A stretch of DNA of 64,000 nucleotides, taken from NCBI RefSeq assembly GCF_003721595.1, contig NZ_RJJR01000014.1, positions 124,001 through 188,000 of the forward strand, written 5' to 3'. Origin of the DNA: Hanamia caeni (GTDB lineage: Bacteria > Bacteroidota > Bacteroidia > Chitinophagales > Chitinophagaceae). Below, piece after piece: positions 9,342 to 19,525 of the stretch. How positions within the stretch are numbered: the first letter of the stretch is position 1; each line of letters begins with the position of its first letter. The notes under the pieces are model-generated. The model was given only the letters and a program-made list of their open reading frames with translations. It did no database searches and was not told where the DNA came from. Made by a program: the position numbers and the translations under genes.

Positions 9342-11747
9342 TTATTCGCTTCTCAAACTTTCCACAGGATTAGCTGAAGCTGTTTTGAGGGATTGCAACC
9401 CGATGAAAATAAAAGCCACTATAAATACGAAAGCGCCTGCAAACAAATAAGGCGTGATAGTTTGCTCTGCCCTGTAAGCATAGCTTTGCAGCCAATGATT
9501 TACCATTGAATAAGCGATTGGCCATGCAATTATATTCGCTATAAGAATAAGCAATGCATATTCTTTTATAAATAAAAAAACAATATTTTTTACTCCTGCG
9601 CCCAGCACTTTTCTTACGGCAATTTCTTTACTTCGCTTTGCCAGTGTGAAGGCAACAACACCAAATATCCCCATAAATACAATAAGGAAATTTAAAATAG
9701 TAGCGATATCAGTGGCTGATTTTAATTGTAATTCTGATTTATACAGCGATTGAAAATTGTCATCCATAAAGCTGTATTCAAAAGGAGAAGCAGGCAATAT
9801 GGATTTCCATTTTTCTTTTACCTGGTTAATTGCATCAGCCATGTTTGATGTATTTAATTTCACCGTAAGAAACCGGTATGCTAGAGCATCTTCTACATTT
9901 GTAAATGCGACAGGCTCAATTTTTTGCTGGAGGCTTGAATAATTAAAATCTTTAACCACGCCGCTCACCGTAAGCATCACATTTGCAGAAAGCCATTTCA
10001 CTTGTTTACCAACTGCTGACTGGTTCGTAAAGCCAAGCGCTTTTGCTGCGGATTCATTTAAGACAACCTGCCCGGAAATAGTGGCTTGTTGCTGATTAAA
10101 AAAAGTGCCGGATATGAGATGAAAGCCAAATGTAGCTGCATAGTCTTTATCCGCTACAGCATTGGATATAAAAACCGGCTGATTGTTACTGCTTCCCACC
10201 GGCAACAAATCAATGGCATTCGGTGGCTTCCGATCAGGAACTTCAAATGATAGCGATGCATCTTTTACAACAGAAAGCTGTTGCAGAGCCGATTTCATAT
10301 TTTCCATTCTTTTTACGCCCGCAGAATCCCATTGTTTGGGCAAAGCGTTTATAATCATCAATTGCTCTTTGTTGTATCCAAGGTCTTTATTGAAAACATA
10401 AGAAATTTGTTTTGAAACGTTCAGCGCACTTATGAAAACAACAATCGCAATAGTGAACTGAACCACGAGCAGGATTTTCCGAAGCACCAGCCCACCTTTG
10501 GCGGAATCAATTTTTCCTTTTACCGCATGCAACACATTGGAAGCGCTTAAAATAAACGCCGGATAAATTCCTGAAATAAATCCAACGGAAAGAATAAGCA
10601 AGCTGAGTAATAAAAACTGATAAAAAGTAAAATTCCAGAAGGGGAAAAAAGTGGTGTCCAAAATATTTTCAAAAGTGGGCCGAAGCAGTTCATAAAAAGC
10701 GATTGAAAGAATTCCTGAAACGAAAGTGAGCAGCAGAGCTTCTGTAATAAATTGTATGATAAGCTGTCTCCTTGCTCCGCCAAACACTTTCCGCAGGCCT
10801 ATCTCTTTTAACCTGTATGAAGAAATGCCAATATTTATATTTACAAAATTAATGATTGCCATCAGCAAAATAAATATGGCTACCACGGAAAGTGCGGCAA
10901 TCATTTTTTGAACTGGGCTACTTCCCGAATAATAAGTTTTTACCGGCACAAGTTCTACCTGTAGATTTTGCTGTATTGTTTCGGGTGTATATTTCGCGAG
11001 GATTTGCTTGAATGGTTTTTCTAAATCTTTAGGCAAAATTCCTTTTTGCAATTCAACCATCCCCGCTTCAAATAATTGGTTCCAATTATCTGCGCCATCT
11101 CCGCCCTGGTAGTAGCGATTGCCAACAGATGGAACAAAAACGTTATATTCATCACCGACAAGGTTAAAAACAGAATTATAGGGAATATCTTTTAAAACGG
11201 CAGATACTGTATAATCCTGCTTTATGTTATTCACAGTTGTTTGAACAGAAATCCGTTTACCTACGACATCTTTTTGCCCAAAGAGCTTTTGCGCCATAGT
11301 TTCAGTAATGACAGCGGAATTATTATTTTGAAAAGCTTGTTCAGGATTGCCATATAAAACCGGAAGTCCATACATACTTACAAAAGTTGTATCACCAATG
11401 GCAATATTTTCTTTAAAATGCTTGTCGGCGGCAGATACCACATTAGTGACAGGATTATAACGATAATAATCAGCGACTAAATTTGGATATTCTGTTTTCA
11501 AAGTTTTGGCAAGAGGACCAAGAGTGGTAATATCAAGCCCCATATCTCTCGTCTTCCATTTGCTTTTAATGATGTATTGGTTCTCCAGGTTTTTAAGATT
11601 GCTGTTCACAGCCTCCTGGTTCAGGATATAAATGCCGGTTATAATTGAAAACGTAATGCCAATGGCAAGGCATAAAATATTGATAAGGGAAAACAATTTA
11701 TGCGCTATAAGATGGCGGACAGCGATTTTGAAATAATTTTTGAACAA
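9342..11747 (-). CDS. P4: divergent orphan FtsX-type ABC transporter permease, TTG start
   Basis: 801 residues and one of the two most divergent members. It opens FKNYFKIAVRHLIAHKLFSLINI at the place where the family has its start Met; the codon there is TTG, so translation probably starts at TTG. After TM2 it has FVNINIGISSYRLKEIGLRK, while most copies have FMNLATARS.RAKEVGIRK; only P12 shares the N.NIG.S form. The second FtsX unit reads LAKRSKEIAVRKVLGAG and lacks the usual GLFGL (it has GIFGVVAF). The C-terminus ANPVESLRSE is still kept. The periplasmic domains are little like the others, which suggests a different substrate or role. Confidence 0.88.
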   Translation of the reverse strand: MFKNYFKIAVRHLIAHKLFSLINILCLAIGITFSIITGIYILNQEAVNSNLKNLENQYIIKSKWKTRDMGLDITTLGPLAKTLKTEYPNLVADYYRYNPVTNVVSAADKHFKENIAIGDTTFVSMYGLPVLYGNPEQAFQNNNSAVITETMAQKLFGQKDVVGKRISVQTTVNNIKQDYTVSAVLKDIPYNSVFNLVGDEYNVFVPSVGNRYYQGGDGADNWNQLFEAGMVELQKGILPKDLEKPFKQILAKYTPETIQQNLQVELVPVKTYYSGSSPVQKMIAALSVVAIFILLMAIINFVNINIGISSYRLKEIGLRKVFGGARRQLIIQFITEALLLTFVSGILSIAFYELLRPTFENILDTTFFPFWNFTFYQFLLLSLLILSVGFISGIYPAFILSASNVLHAVKGKIDSAKGGLVLRKILLVVQFTIAIVVFISALNVSKQISYVFNKDLGYNKEQLMIINALPKQWDSAGVKRMENMKSALQQLSVVKDASLSFEVPDRKPPNAIDLLPVGSSNNQPVFISNAVADKDYAATFGFHLISGTFFNQQQATISGQVVLNESAAKALGFTNQSAVGKQVKWLSANVMLTVSGVVKDFNYSSLQQKIEPVAFTNVEDALAYRFLTVKLNTSNMADAINQVKEKWKSILPASPFEYSFMDDNFQSLYKSELQLKSATDIATILNFLIVFMGIFGVVAFTLAKRSKEIAVRKVLGAGVKNIVFLFIKEYALLILIANIIAWPIAYSMVNHWLQSYAYRAEQTITPYLFAGAFVFIVAFIFIGLQSLKTASANPVESLRSE

Positions 11748-11913
11748 TTTATTTTCGTTTATGGGTGGCTGTTATATAGATGTCATATAGAGAATCAACA
11801 AATAACCTGGATTCTTATTTTATTTTTTCATTTCAAACGCGGTCTGACCTTCGGTACCGACCGCTACGATTTTCCCTTTAGCACATTAGCACATCATCTA
11901 ATCAGCACATCAA
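11748..11913 (-). repeat. P5-P4 spacer with array repeats and hairpin
   Basis: 166 bp with three parts: CACATTAGC/CTAATCAG repeats (11878-11912), the GCGGTC hairpin (11839-11864) and the 35-bp element (core 11788-11805). The leader to P4 has the form GTTATATAGATGTCATATAG on the plus strand, a variant that also looks partly repeated. Confidence 0.7.
11839..11864. repeat. GCGGTC...GACCGC hairpin repeat
   Basis: A 26-bp unit with 6-bp arms GCGGTC and GACCGC and an inner ACC-TTC-GGT stem-loop. It lacks a T-run on either side, so it does not look like a standard intrinsic terminator. Close copies lie at 19420, 22012 and 24564. Confidence 0.7.
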
Positions 11914-14310
11914 TCATTCACTTCTCAAACTCTTCACAGGGTTTGCAAGCGCTGCTTTGATCGCCTGGAAACTCACTGTTATTAAAGCTATCAAAAGAGC
12001 GAGCAAAGCAACCACTACAAAAATCCACCAACGAATATGAATCCGGTAAGCAAAGCTTTGCAACCATTTATTCATCGTATACAGGGAAACAGGTAATGAA
12101 ATGGTTGTAGCAATACCTACCAACCACATAAAATCTTTTGACAACAGTTGCACAATGTTTATGACGTTTGCGCCAAGTACTTTACGGACACCAATTTCCT
12201 TGGTACGTTGTGTAACAATAAATGCTACCAAACCAAATAATCCAAGACAAGCTATAGACACCGCAAGTATGGTAGAAATCATAGCGATAGTACCCTGTTT
12301 TTTTTCGGTATCGTATTGCCTGTCAAAATTCTCACTGAGTATATGGTAGTCCGCCAGGCTCTCTTTATCAAACTGCTTGTAAATTTTTTCGACGTAAGCA
12401 AGGCCTTGTGATATTTTTCCATCGGCAAACTTAACATACAGGTTGTCCTGCATACTTGATGTGGCGGGCATAACCATTACCAATGGCTCCACTTTATGCT
12501 GTAATGAATAAGTATGAAAATCTTTCACAACACCGACAATAGTTCTCTCTAAAGTAACCGTATCCTCAACCTTGAATTGCAGATGCTTACCAATAGCACG
12601 TTTCCAACCTAACTTTTTCATTAGTGTTTCATTGATTAATGCCGATCCATATTTATCAGATTGTATTGAATCTGAAAAATTTCTTCCTTCCAGCATTTTT
12701 ATATCCATCGTCGGGATATAATCAGGGTCAATCATAAGTTCCTCTGCCATGGTAGTAGCAGTTGAAAAGCTTCCGTCCTTTTCTTCAAACCTGTACCCCA
12801 TCCCGCCAAGGTCATTATTTCCAATGGGATTTCCTGCCGATGCAACGCCTTGTATCGCCGAACTTTGAAGCAGCCGGTTTTTTATGGCGGGTATTTGATT
12901 TCGTACATTCCTGTTATCAATATGGAAAGTAATCACCTGGTCTTTATTAAAGCCAAGGTTACTATTCGAAACATATTGCAATTGCTGGTAAATAACGATA
13001 GAACTGAAGATCAATACTACGCTGACGGCAAACTGAAATATCACCAATGATTTACGAAATATTATGCCTGAATTTCTGAAGCCGGTTTGCCCTTTCAATG
13101 CGGGAATAGTTTTGAAATTAGCAAGGAATATTGAGGGATAAACCCCTGCAATTGCACCTGTAACAATTGAGAATAGCAGCAACACAAAAAGCGTTGTCGC
13201 AATTCCAAAATTCCAAATGGTTAAAGATTTACCGGTAAGCTGGTTAAACAGCGGGAGCGTTAGGTGCACAATAAATACGGCAAGAACTGCAGCGACACAA
13301 GTTATCAATACCGATTCTGTTATGAACATTCCGGCGATATTTATTTTGCCGGAACCAATTACTTTACGGACGCCTATCTCTTTTACTCTTGATGAAGAGC
13401 GTACTGTTGCAAGATTGACATAATTAATAATGGCAATGATCAAGATAAGTGCACCGATCGCAATAAGAATATATACACTGCTCTTGCTGCCGTTGTTGCT
13501 TAATTCATAACTGAGATTCGATGTCAGATGAATTGAAGTTAATGGCTGTAACTCCAGCTTATAATCATTTACCTTGATCAGTTTTTGAATATTCTGCTGC
13601 GCAAACCGGCAAAGTTTATTTTCAAACGCACTAAAATCTGTGCCTTTTTTTAATAATAAATAAGTGTACACATGAAAGTTTTGCCATCCGTCAGCGTCAA
13701 GGCCGTTTGCAACGGAACGTACCGCACTAAAACGAAGATGGGAATTCGTCGGAATGTCTTTTATAATACCTGTAACCTTGTTAGGATAATCATTATCAAA
13801 ATAAACGGTTTGGTTTATAGCCTTCTCTGGAGAACCAAAAAGCTTATTGGCTAAACTTTCGGTTATAACAATCGTTTGAGGTTTTTGCAACGCATCTTTT
13901 GCTGAGCCATACAAAAAATGATAAGAGAATATTTTAAATAAGCTGTTGTCTGCAAATACAATATCGTTCTGTTTTATTTTTTTACCGTTATAAGTTATAA
14001 CACCGCCACCTTCCGGATCAATACGCACTGCGTCTTCAATTTCCGGGAAAGCTTCTTTTAATGCGCCGGCAAATGGAGCTGAAGTCGTAGCCTGGTGCAG
14101 ATCATTCCCATTCCATTTTGAATGTTGTACCACACGGACAATTCTATCTGCATTTTGATTGTAACGGTCGAAACTTAATTCATCGGCAACAAATAAAAAG
14201 ATCAGCCAAAATGCAGCAATACCAATGGCAATGCCAAACACATTTATGATACTGTACATTTTGTTTCGAAATATACTTCTCCATGCGGTCTTGAAATGAA
14301 TTTTAAACAT
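11914..14310 (-). CDS. P5: orphan FtsX/MacB-type ABC transporter permease
   Basis: 798 residues, MFKIHFKTAWRSIFRNKMYS at the start (an IHF variant of the common NYF) and NPVKSLRSE at the end. The first periplasmic domain has DELSFDRYNQNADRIVRVV, relating it to P3, then KDIPTNSHLRFSAV. The second FtsX unit reads VTQRTKEIGVRKVLGANVINIVQLLSKDF. The second periplasmic domain has PIGNNDLGGMGYRFEEKDG, Gly-rich and unlike its siblings. Layout and length are as in P1; the copy looks intact. Confidence 0.9.
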   Translation of the reverse strand: MFKIHFKTAWRSIFRNKMYSIINVFGIAIGIAAFWLIFLFVADELSFDRYNQNADRIVRVVQHSKWNGNDLHQATTSAPFAGALKEAFPEIEDAVRIDPEGGGVITYNGKKIKQNDIVFADNSLFKIFSYHFLYGSAKDALQKPQTIVITESLANKLFGSPEKAINQTVYFDNDYPNKVTGIIKDIPTNSHLRFSAVRSVANGLDADGWQNFHVYTYLLLKKGTDFSAFENKLCRFAQQNIQKLIKVNDYKLELQPLTSIHLTSNLSYELSNNGSKSSVYILIAIGALILIIAIINYVNLATVRSSSRVKEIGVRKVIGSGKINIAGMFITESVLITCVAAVLAVFIVHLTLPLFNQLTGKSLTIWNFGIATTLFVLLLFSIVTGAIAGVYPSIFLANFKTIPALKGQTGFRNSGIIFRKSLVIFQFAVSVVLIFSSIVIYQQLQYVSNSNLGFNKDQVITFHIDNRNVRNQIPAIKNRLLQSSAIQGVASAGNPIGNNDLGGMGYRFEEKDGSFSTATTMAEELMIDPDYIPTMDIKMLEGRNFSDSIQSDKYGSALINETLMKKLGWKRAIGKHLQFKVEDTVTLERTIVGVVKDFHTYSLQHKVEPLVMVMPATSSMQDNLYVKFADGKISQGLAYVEKIYKQFDKESLADYHILSENFDRQYDTEKKQGTIAMISTILAVSIACLGLFGLVAFIVTQRTKEIGVRKVLGANVINIVQLLSKDFMWLVGIATTISLPVSLYTMNKWLQSFAYRIHIRWWIFVVVALLALLIALITVSFQAIKAALANPVKSLRSE

Positions 14311-14421
14311 TTTATTTCCTTTTATTCATGATCGTTATCTAATAAACCTGTCTACCGGCAGCAGGCCAACAAAGAATTCCAATTCTTGTTTTCTTAATTA
14401 CCTAATCAGCTAATTAGCTAT
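14311..14421 (-). repeat. P6-P5 spacer with decayed array repeats
   Basis: 111 bp. CTAATCAGCTAATTAGCTA repeats lie next to the P6 stop (14395-14415). The 35-bp element is degenerate here (14361-14376, GCAGGCCAACAAAGAA on the plus strand), the weakest copy in the array. Confidence 0.6.
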
Positions 14422-16806
14422 TCATTCACTTCTCAAACTCTTTACAGGATTCGCTATTGCCGCTTTTATAGATTGAAAACTGATCGTCAGCAAAGCGATC
14501 AATAAAGCAGTAATACCTGCAACCACAAATATCCACCAGCTTATTTCAATCCGGTATTGATAATTCTGCAACCAGTTGTGCATGATCCACCATGCGAGTG
14601 GAAATGCGACGAGGCATGAAATAAATACCAATAGTAAAAAATCCTTCGATAATAATGTGGTGATGTTGGTTATGCTGGCGCCCAACACTTTTCTTACGCC
14701 TATTTCTTTTACTCTGCGTTCTGCCGTATAAACTGCTAACCCAAATAAACCCAAACAGGAAATGATAATAGCCAACATGGCAAATACCCGCGAAAGCTTG
14801 CTTATCAATTGTTCATTCTGAAACATCTGGCTAAACTGGTCGTCGACAAAGTGATATGTAAAAGGGTAGGAGGGATTGTCTTTTTTTAATACGGTTGCAA
14901 TTTGCTGTATGGCCTTTTCTACGTTGGCGTTTGGTTTTAACCGCACATATATGTTGGATGCATCAGGTATGTTCACCGAAAAAAACATGACAGGATCGGG
15001 CTTCCCATACATGTCGCCATACACATAATCATTTACAACGCCTACAACATTTAAAACGGTGCCGCTCGTATCGCCATCCCAATGCAATGTTTTCCCCACA
15101 GCGCTGTTGCTGCCCATTAATTTTTCTAAGGATTGTGTGATTAAAACATTTATCCTTTTTGACTGTACACTATCTGTTTCCACCAGGTCTCTTCCTTCTA
15201 AAATTTTTATGCCTGATGTTTTCATATAACCCGGCGATACATAACGCATAGAAATTAACACCTGGTTGTTGGATTTTTTTCCTTCCCAAACCAAACCACC
15301 AGTGTTATTGCCGTTGTATAAAGTATTATAATTGGAAATAGCAAGGTTTTCAATGGATCCGGTATTCAATAAATCCTGGCGAACGGCTTCATAGTTTTTT
15401 GTCATTTCCCTGTTCATATCCACCTGCAAAAGATTGTTTTTATTAAAGCCAAGATTCCTGTTTTTTACGTGTTGTATTTGCTGATAAATAATGATGGTAC
15501 TGATGATAAGAATGATGGAAATACTGAACTGTACGATCACCAGCCCCTTTCGTATGATGGCGGCGCTGCTGCCTTTCATCTTCATTCCTTTTAAAACAAA
15601 TACCGGGTTGAAGGATGATAAATACAACGATGGATAACTGCCGGCAAACAATCCGCATATTAGAGTGATGGCAAGTAATGCTATAATGTGCAGCGGCTTG
15701 TTTAATCCCAGCGCAAGATTTTTCTGAACCAGCAAATTAAACGCAGGCAATAAAAGCATCATAATAACCACAGCAAGCGTTGCAGATAATAACGCCATAA
15801 AAAGAGCTTCACCCATAAACTGGAAGATGAGCATTCTTTTCCCTGAACCCAGCACTTTTCTAACGCCCACTTCCCGCGCACGCTTTTCACTTCTTGCTGT
15901 TGCAAGATTCATAAAGTTGATGCAGGCAATTAATAAAATAATCCATGCGATAACAGAAAAGAGATGGACATAAGTTATTCTTCCGCCACCTGTTTGCACG
16001 CCGTCATCAAATTCATCCCGCAGATGCCAGTTGTGCGCGCTCCATAAAAAAGGCCGGGCAATAGATTTTGGTTCGCGTTTCTGTATAAAATCATAAAGAA
16101 CTTTATTTACCGAAGCGGCGCTAACATTGGGCTTTAGCTCAACATAAGTTGAAAGGTCGTTATTGCCCCATTCTTTTGCCCAGAATTTATTTTCATCATA
16201 CCAAACCTGGAAAGGCGAAGCCCATTCAAACTGAACAGTTGAGTTTTTAGGAATATCTTTGATAACACCCGTTATAACATAATCCTGTTTATTATCAACA
16301 CGCACAGTTTTGCCAATCACATTTTTTTCATTTCCAAAAAACTTTTTAGCAGTTGATTGGGTAATTACCATTGAGTGCAATTCTTTAAAAGCCGTCTCTG
16401 CATTGCTCTCCACAAAAGGAAAAGTAAACATGCTGAACAACGAAGCATCCACATAACTCCCGGCAGCATACATTGATTTATTGCCAATAGTTATCAATTT
16501 TGTATCCAGTCCATTAATGCGGCAGGCGTTGGCAATGCCCGGAATTTCTGCCTTGATTTCCGGGGCCATTGGGGCGGGCGTAGAGCCAAATGTTGCGGTA
16601 TATGTATCGTATTTTTGGTTTTCGCGGATAAAATATAGCTGATCTTTTTTAGCGTTAAACTCATCAAAGCTCAATTCATCTTCCACCCACAAAAAAATTA
16701 GTCCGGCGCAGGTGATTCCAATTGCCAATCCAAAAATATTTAAAAAGCTATAGCCTTTATTTTTCCAGAGGCTCCGGATAGTTGTCTTGAAAAAGTTTTT
16801 AAACAT
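14422..16806 (-). CDS. P6: orphan FtsX/MacB-type ABC transporter permease
   Basis: 794 residues starting MFKNFFKTTIRSLWKNKGYS and ending NPVKSLRSE. It shares with P1 the WGN block and the GGGRITYVHLF join ahead of TM2, plus FMNLATARSEKRAREVGVRKVLGS; P9 and P13 have the same ARSEKRAKEVG form, so P1, P6, P9 and P13 make a loose group. The second FtsX unit reads ERRVKEIGVRKVLGASITNITTLLSKDF. The second periplasmic domain includes NYNTLYNGNNTGGLVWEGKK. Intact ATG start and no break. Confidence 0.9.
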   Translation of the reverse strand: MFKNFFKTTIRSLWKNKGYSFLNIFGLAIGITCAGLIFLWVEDELSFDEFNAKKDQLYFIRENQKYDTYTATFGSTPAPMAPEIKAEIPGIANACRINGLDTKLITIGNKSMYAAGSYVDASLFSMFTFPFVESNAETAFKELHSMVITQSTAKKFFGNEKNVIGKTVRVDNKQDYVITGVIKDIPKNSTVQFEWASPFQVWYDENKFWAKEWGNNDLSTYVELKPNVSAASVNKVLYDFIQKREPKSIARPFLWSAHNWHLRDEFDDGVQTGGGRITYVHLFSVIAWIILLIACINFMNLATARSEKRAREVGVRKVLGSGKRMLIFQFMGEALFMALLSATLAVVIMMLLLPAFNLLVQKNLALGLNKPLHIIALLAITLICGLFAGSYPSLYLSSFNPVFVLKGMKMKGSSAAIIRKGLVIVQFSISIILIISTIIIYQQIQHVKNRNLGFNKNNLLQVDMNREMTKNYEAVRQDLLNTGSIENLAISNYNTLYNGNNTGGLVWEGKKSNNQVLISMRYVSPGYMKTSGIKILEGRDLVETDSVQSKRINVLITQSLEKLMGSNSAVGKTLHWDGDTSGTVLNVVGVVNDYVYGDMYGKPDPVMFFSVNIPDASNIYVRLKPNANVEKAIQQIATVLKKDNPSYPFTYHFVDDQFSQMFQNEQLISKLSRVFAMLAIIISCLGLFGLAVYTAERRVKEIGVRKVLGASITNITTLLSKDFLLLVFISCLVAFPLAWWIMHNWLQNYQYRIEISWWIFVVAGITALLIALLTISFQSIKAAIANPVKSLRSE

Positions 16807-16913
16807 TTTGTTTTCGTTTATGCATGACCATTATAATATAGTGAACCAACAAATACTTATTATTTCTGTTTTCTCCATTAGCATAGTAGCTAATCATCAC
16901 ATTAGCTAATTAA
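16807..16913 (-). repeat. P7-P6 spacer with array repeats
   Basis: 107 bp. TAGCTAATCATCACATTAGCTAATTAA repeats precede (in transcription) the 35-bp element (core 16839-16855) and the TTTTCGTTTATGCATGACC leader (plus strand) of P6. No hairpin. Confidence 0.7.
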
Positions 16914-19295
16914 TCATTCACTTCTCAAACTATTAACCGGATTAGCCATCGCTGCTTTTACTGCCTTAAAACAAACTGTAAGGAAAGCAATTCCAAAAGT
17001 TGTGATCGCGGCGATAACAAAAATCCACCAGCTTAAAGATGTTTTGTAAGCAAAATTTTGCAACCATTTATCTGTCGCCCAATATCCGATGGGTAATGCA
17101 ATACAAGTGGCAATCAGAACGGGTTTCAGCAAATCTTTTGATAATAATAATACAATGCCTTTTACCGATGAACCCAACACTTTTCTGACCCCGATTTCTT
17201 TGAACCGCTTTGTTGTGGTGAACGAAGCCAGACCAAAGAGTCCGAGGCATGCAACAAAAATGGCAAGACCGGCGAACACCGATAAAATAGTTTGCTGGCG
17301 GATGTCTTTTTTATAGAGATCGTCGAATTGTTCATCTAAAAAGTGATATTCAAACGGATAGGCTGAAGCTACGTTCTTATAAGCTTTTTCTACCAGCGCC
17401 ACACCAGCTTTTATATTTCCGGGTTTTAGTTTTACCAGCGCTAATCTTCTGTCAGGATTTGGAGCAATAACCAGCGGCTCAATATTACTTTTTAATGATT
17501 GGAAATTGAAATCAGCAACTACACCAATTATCCTCCGTTTTGAAGTATCACGAATGGTATTTTCTATCCATTTACCCACGGCTTGTTGCGGAGTCCAGCC
17601 AAGTTTTGTTGCAGCCGTTTTATTGATGAGAACCGCATCAGTTGTATCTGTCGGATAGGACGATGAAAAATCTCTGCCGGCTATAATTTTTAAACCCAGT
17701 GTTTTTACAAATTCAAAGTCTGCAAACTCTGTTCTTGCATTCCAACGTTCATTATGATCCTCCACATTAAATACCTGCCCGTCGAAAAAGCCTCCTGGTT
17801 CGCCGGACATCAATGATACTGATTGCACAGCGCTTTCATTCTGCAACTGGCTTTTGAAAACATTGCGGTTTTTATAAATGTCGTTGTTATCAATGCGCAC
17901 CATTACGGTTTGTTCTTTATTATAACCAAGCTGTTTATTTTTTACATAATTCATTTGTTTGGCAATGATGATTGTCGATACAATTAAAAATACGGTGATA
18001 CTGAATTGCACTACTACCAAAACGTGCCGGAAAGCAGAACCGCCTTTACCAAGGCGTAGCTTGCCTTTTAAAGCATTTATCGGGGAAAATGCTGAAAGAA
18101 AAAACGCAGGATAACTTCCTGCTAAAAAGCCAACCACAATTACAACACCGGCCAGAAATATCCATATCGGAAGCGTATTCCATGAAACAGTTAATGAATA
18201 GCCAAGTATTTGATCATACCATGGCATCGCCAACACAAGCAGTACGACAGCAAACGCGCATGAAATCAGCGTAAGCAAAACCGATTCGCCAATGAACTGC
18301 CATACAAGATTATTTCGCAAAGCGCCTAACACTTTGCGCAATCCAACTTCTTTCGACCGTTCCGTCGCACGAATGGTAGAAAGATTCATGAAGTTGATAC
18401 ATGCAATCAATAAAATTAAAACAGCGACGGATAGAAAAATATATACTACCATTTTATCGCCGTGTTTGATACCATCTAAAGCTGTGTCATCAAAATATAC
18501 ATCTTTCAGCGGAGTGAGCGACAATTGATAATGATACAAACCATATTTGCGGATATCGCTGCCCATATATTTTTCCAAAAATGCAGGCAGTTGTTTTTCA
18601 ATCTGTGATTTAGCCACATGCGGCTGCAGTTTTACATAAGTATAAATCCCATTGTTGATCCAAGTAGTCATCCACGTTGCGTCTTTATAATTTTCGAGCG
18701 GAATAACAAGGTCAAACTGAATATGAGAATTGGAAGGAACATCTTTGGCAATGCCAGTTACTTTAAGCGGAAGATCTTTATCGACAGCAATTATTTTGTC
18801 TATCGCATTATCAACGCTACCAAAATATTTTTTTGCAGTAGTTTCTGTCAATACAACACTATGTAGATTTTGCAAAACGCTTTCCGGATTTCCTTTTATT
18901 AAAGGGAAAGTAAAAAATTTGAAAAAGTTGCTGTCTGCATCAATTACTTTCTTTTCATGAAAAGAACGGTTATCAATACTAATGAGATCGTCGTTGGTAT
19001 TCACACGGACTGTACTTTGAATATCTCCTGCAAAATCATTCTTTAATGCCGGAGCGTATGGGCCTGATACATAAGCAACATTTGCAATTTTACCTTCTCT
19101 CTCAAAACCACGCATTAACCTGTAAATACGGTCGCCATCCTTATGAAAGTTATCAAAGCTAAATTCGTTCGTAACGAACAAAAATATCATCATGCATACG
19201 GTGATGCCGATGGTTAACCCCATGATATTGATAAATGAAAAGACTTTGCTTTTTACAAGATTCCTCCAGGCGGTTTTGAAATAATTCTTTATCAT
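16914..19295 (-). CDS. P7: orphan FtsX/MacB-type ABC transporter permease
   Basis: 793 residues, MIKNYFKTAWRNLVKSKVFS to NPVNSLRSE. The first periplasmic domain has NEFSFDNFHKDGDRIYRLM and KDVPSNSHIQFDLVIPL. The first coupling segment is ERSKEVGLRKVLGA; the second is TKRFKEIGVRKVLGSSVKGIVLLLSKDLLK. Near the C-terminus FLTVCFKAVKAAMANP replaces the usual LITVSFQAIKAA. These are mild changes in an otherwise complete protein. Substrate unknown. Confidence 0.9.
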   Translation of the reverse strand: MIKNYFKTAWRNLVKSKVFSFINIMGLTIGITVCMMIFLFVTNEFSFDNFHKDGDRIYRLMRGFEREGKIANVAYVSGPYAPALKNDFAGDIQSTVRVNTNDDLISIDNRSFHEKKVIDADSNFFKFFTFPLIKGNPESVLQNLHSVVLTETTAKKYFGSVDNAIDKIIAVDKDLPLKVTGIAKDVPSNSHIQFDLVIPLENYKDATWMTTWINNGIYTYVKLQPHVAKSQIEKQLPAFLEKYMGSDIRKYGLYHYQLSLTPLKDVYFDDTALDGIKHGDKMVVYIFLSVAVLILLIACINFMNLSTIRATERSKEVGLRKVLGALRNNLVWQFIGESVLLTLISCAFAVVLLVLAMPWYDQILGYSLTVSWNTLPIWIFLAGVVIVVGFLAGSYPAFFLSAFSPINALKGKLRLGKGGSAFRHVLVVVQFSITVFLIVSTIIIAKQMNYVKNKQLGYNKEQTVMVRIDNNDIYKNRNVFKSQLQNESAVQSVSLMSGEPGGFFDGQVFNVEDHNERWNARTEFADFEFVKTLGLKIIAGRDFSSSYPTDTTDAVLINKTAATKLGWTPQQAVGKWIENTIRDTSKRRIIGVVADFNFQSLKSNIEPLVIAPNPDRRLALVKLKPGNIKAGVALVEKAYKNVASAYPFEYHFLDEQFDDLYKKDIRQQTILSVFAGLAIFVACLGLFGLASFTTTKRFKEIGVRKVLGSSVKGIVLLLSKDLLKPVLIATCIALPIGYWATDKWLQNFAYKTSLSWWIFVIAAITTFGIAFLTVCFKAVKAAMANPVNSLRSE

Positions 19296-19525
19296 TTTAT
19301 TTTCGTTTATGTATAACTGTTATATGGTAGTAAACCAACAAATAACCTGAATTTTTTATTTTCCATTTCATTTAACCGCGGTCTGTTTTCGGTGTTCTTA
19401 TTTTCTTTTTTCAAAAACCGCGGTCTGACCTTCGGTGCCGACCGCTACATTTTTCCATTAGCACATCAGCACATTAGCACATCAGCTAATTAGCACATTA
19501 GCTAATCAGCTAATTAGCTAATTAA
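19296..19525 (-). repeat. P8-P7 spacer, longest AGCTAAT run and double hairpin
   Basis: At 230 bp this is the richest spacer in repeats. A run of ATTAGC/ACATCAGC/AGCTAATT units spans about 19456-19520. One full hairpin lies at 19420-19445 and a broken copy at about 19376-19396 (CCGCGGTCTG then TTTTCGGTG). The 35-bp element core is at 19328-19345. Confidence 0.7.
19420..19445. repeat. GCGGTC...GACCGC hairpin repeat
   Basis: Differs from the unit at 11839 by one base (GGTGCC for GGTACC). A truncated second copy 40 bp to the left shows that the unit has been duplicated within this spacer. Confidence 0.7.

Noticed and set aside
19456..19520. Short regular repeats that could suggest a CRISPR array
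   Set aside because: The units are contiguous or overlapping, have no unique spacers of even length, and no cas genes are near.
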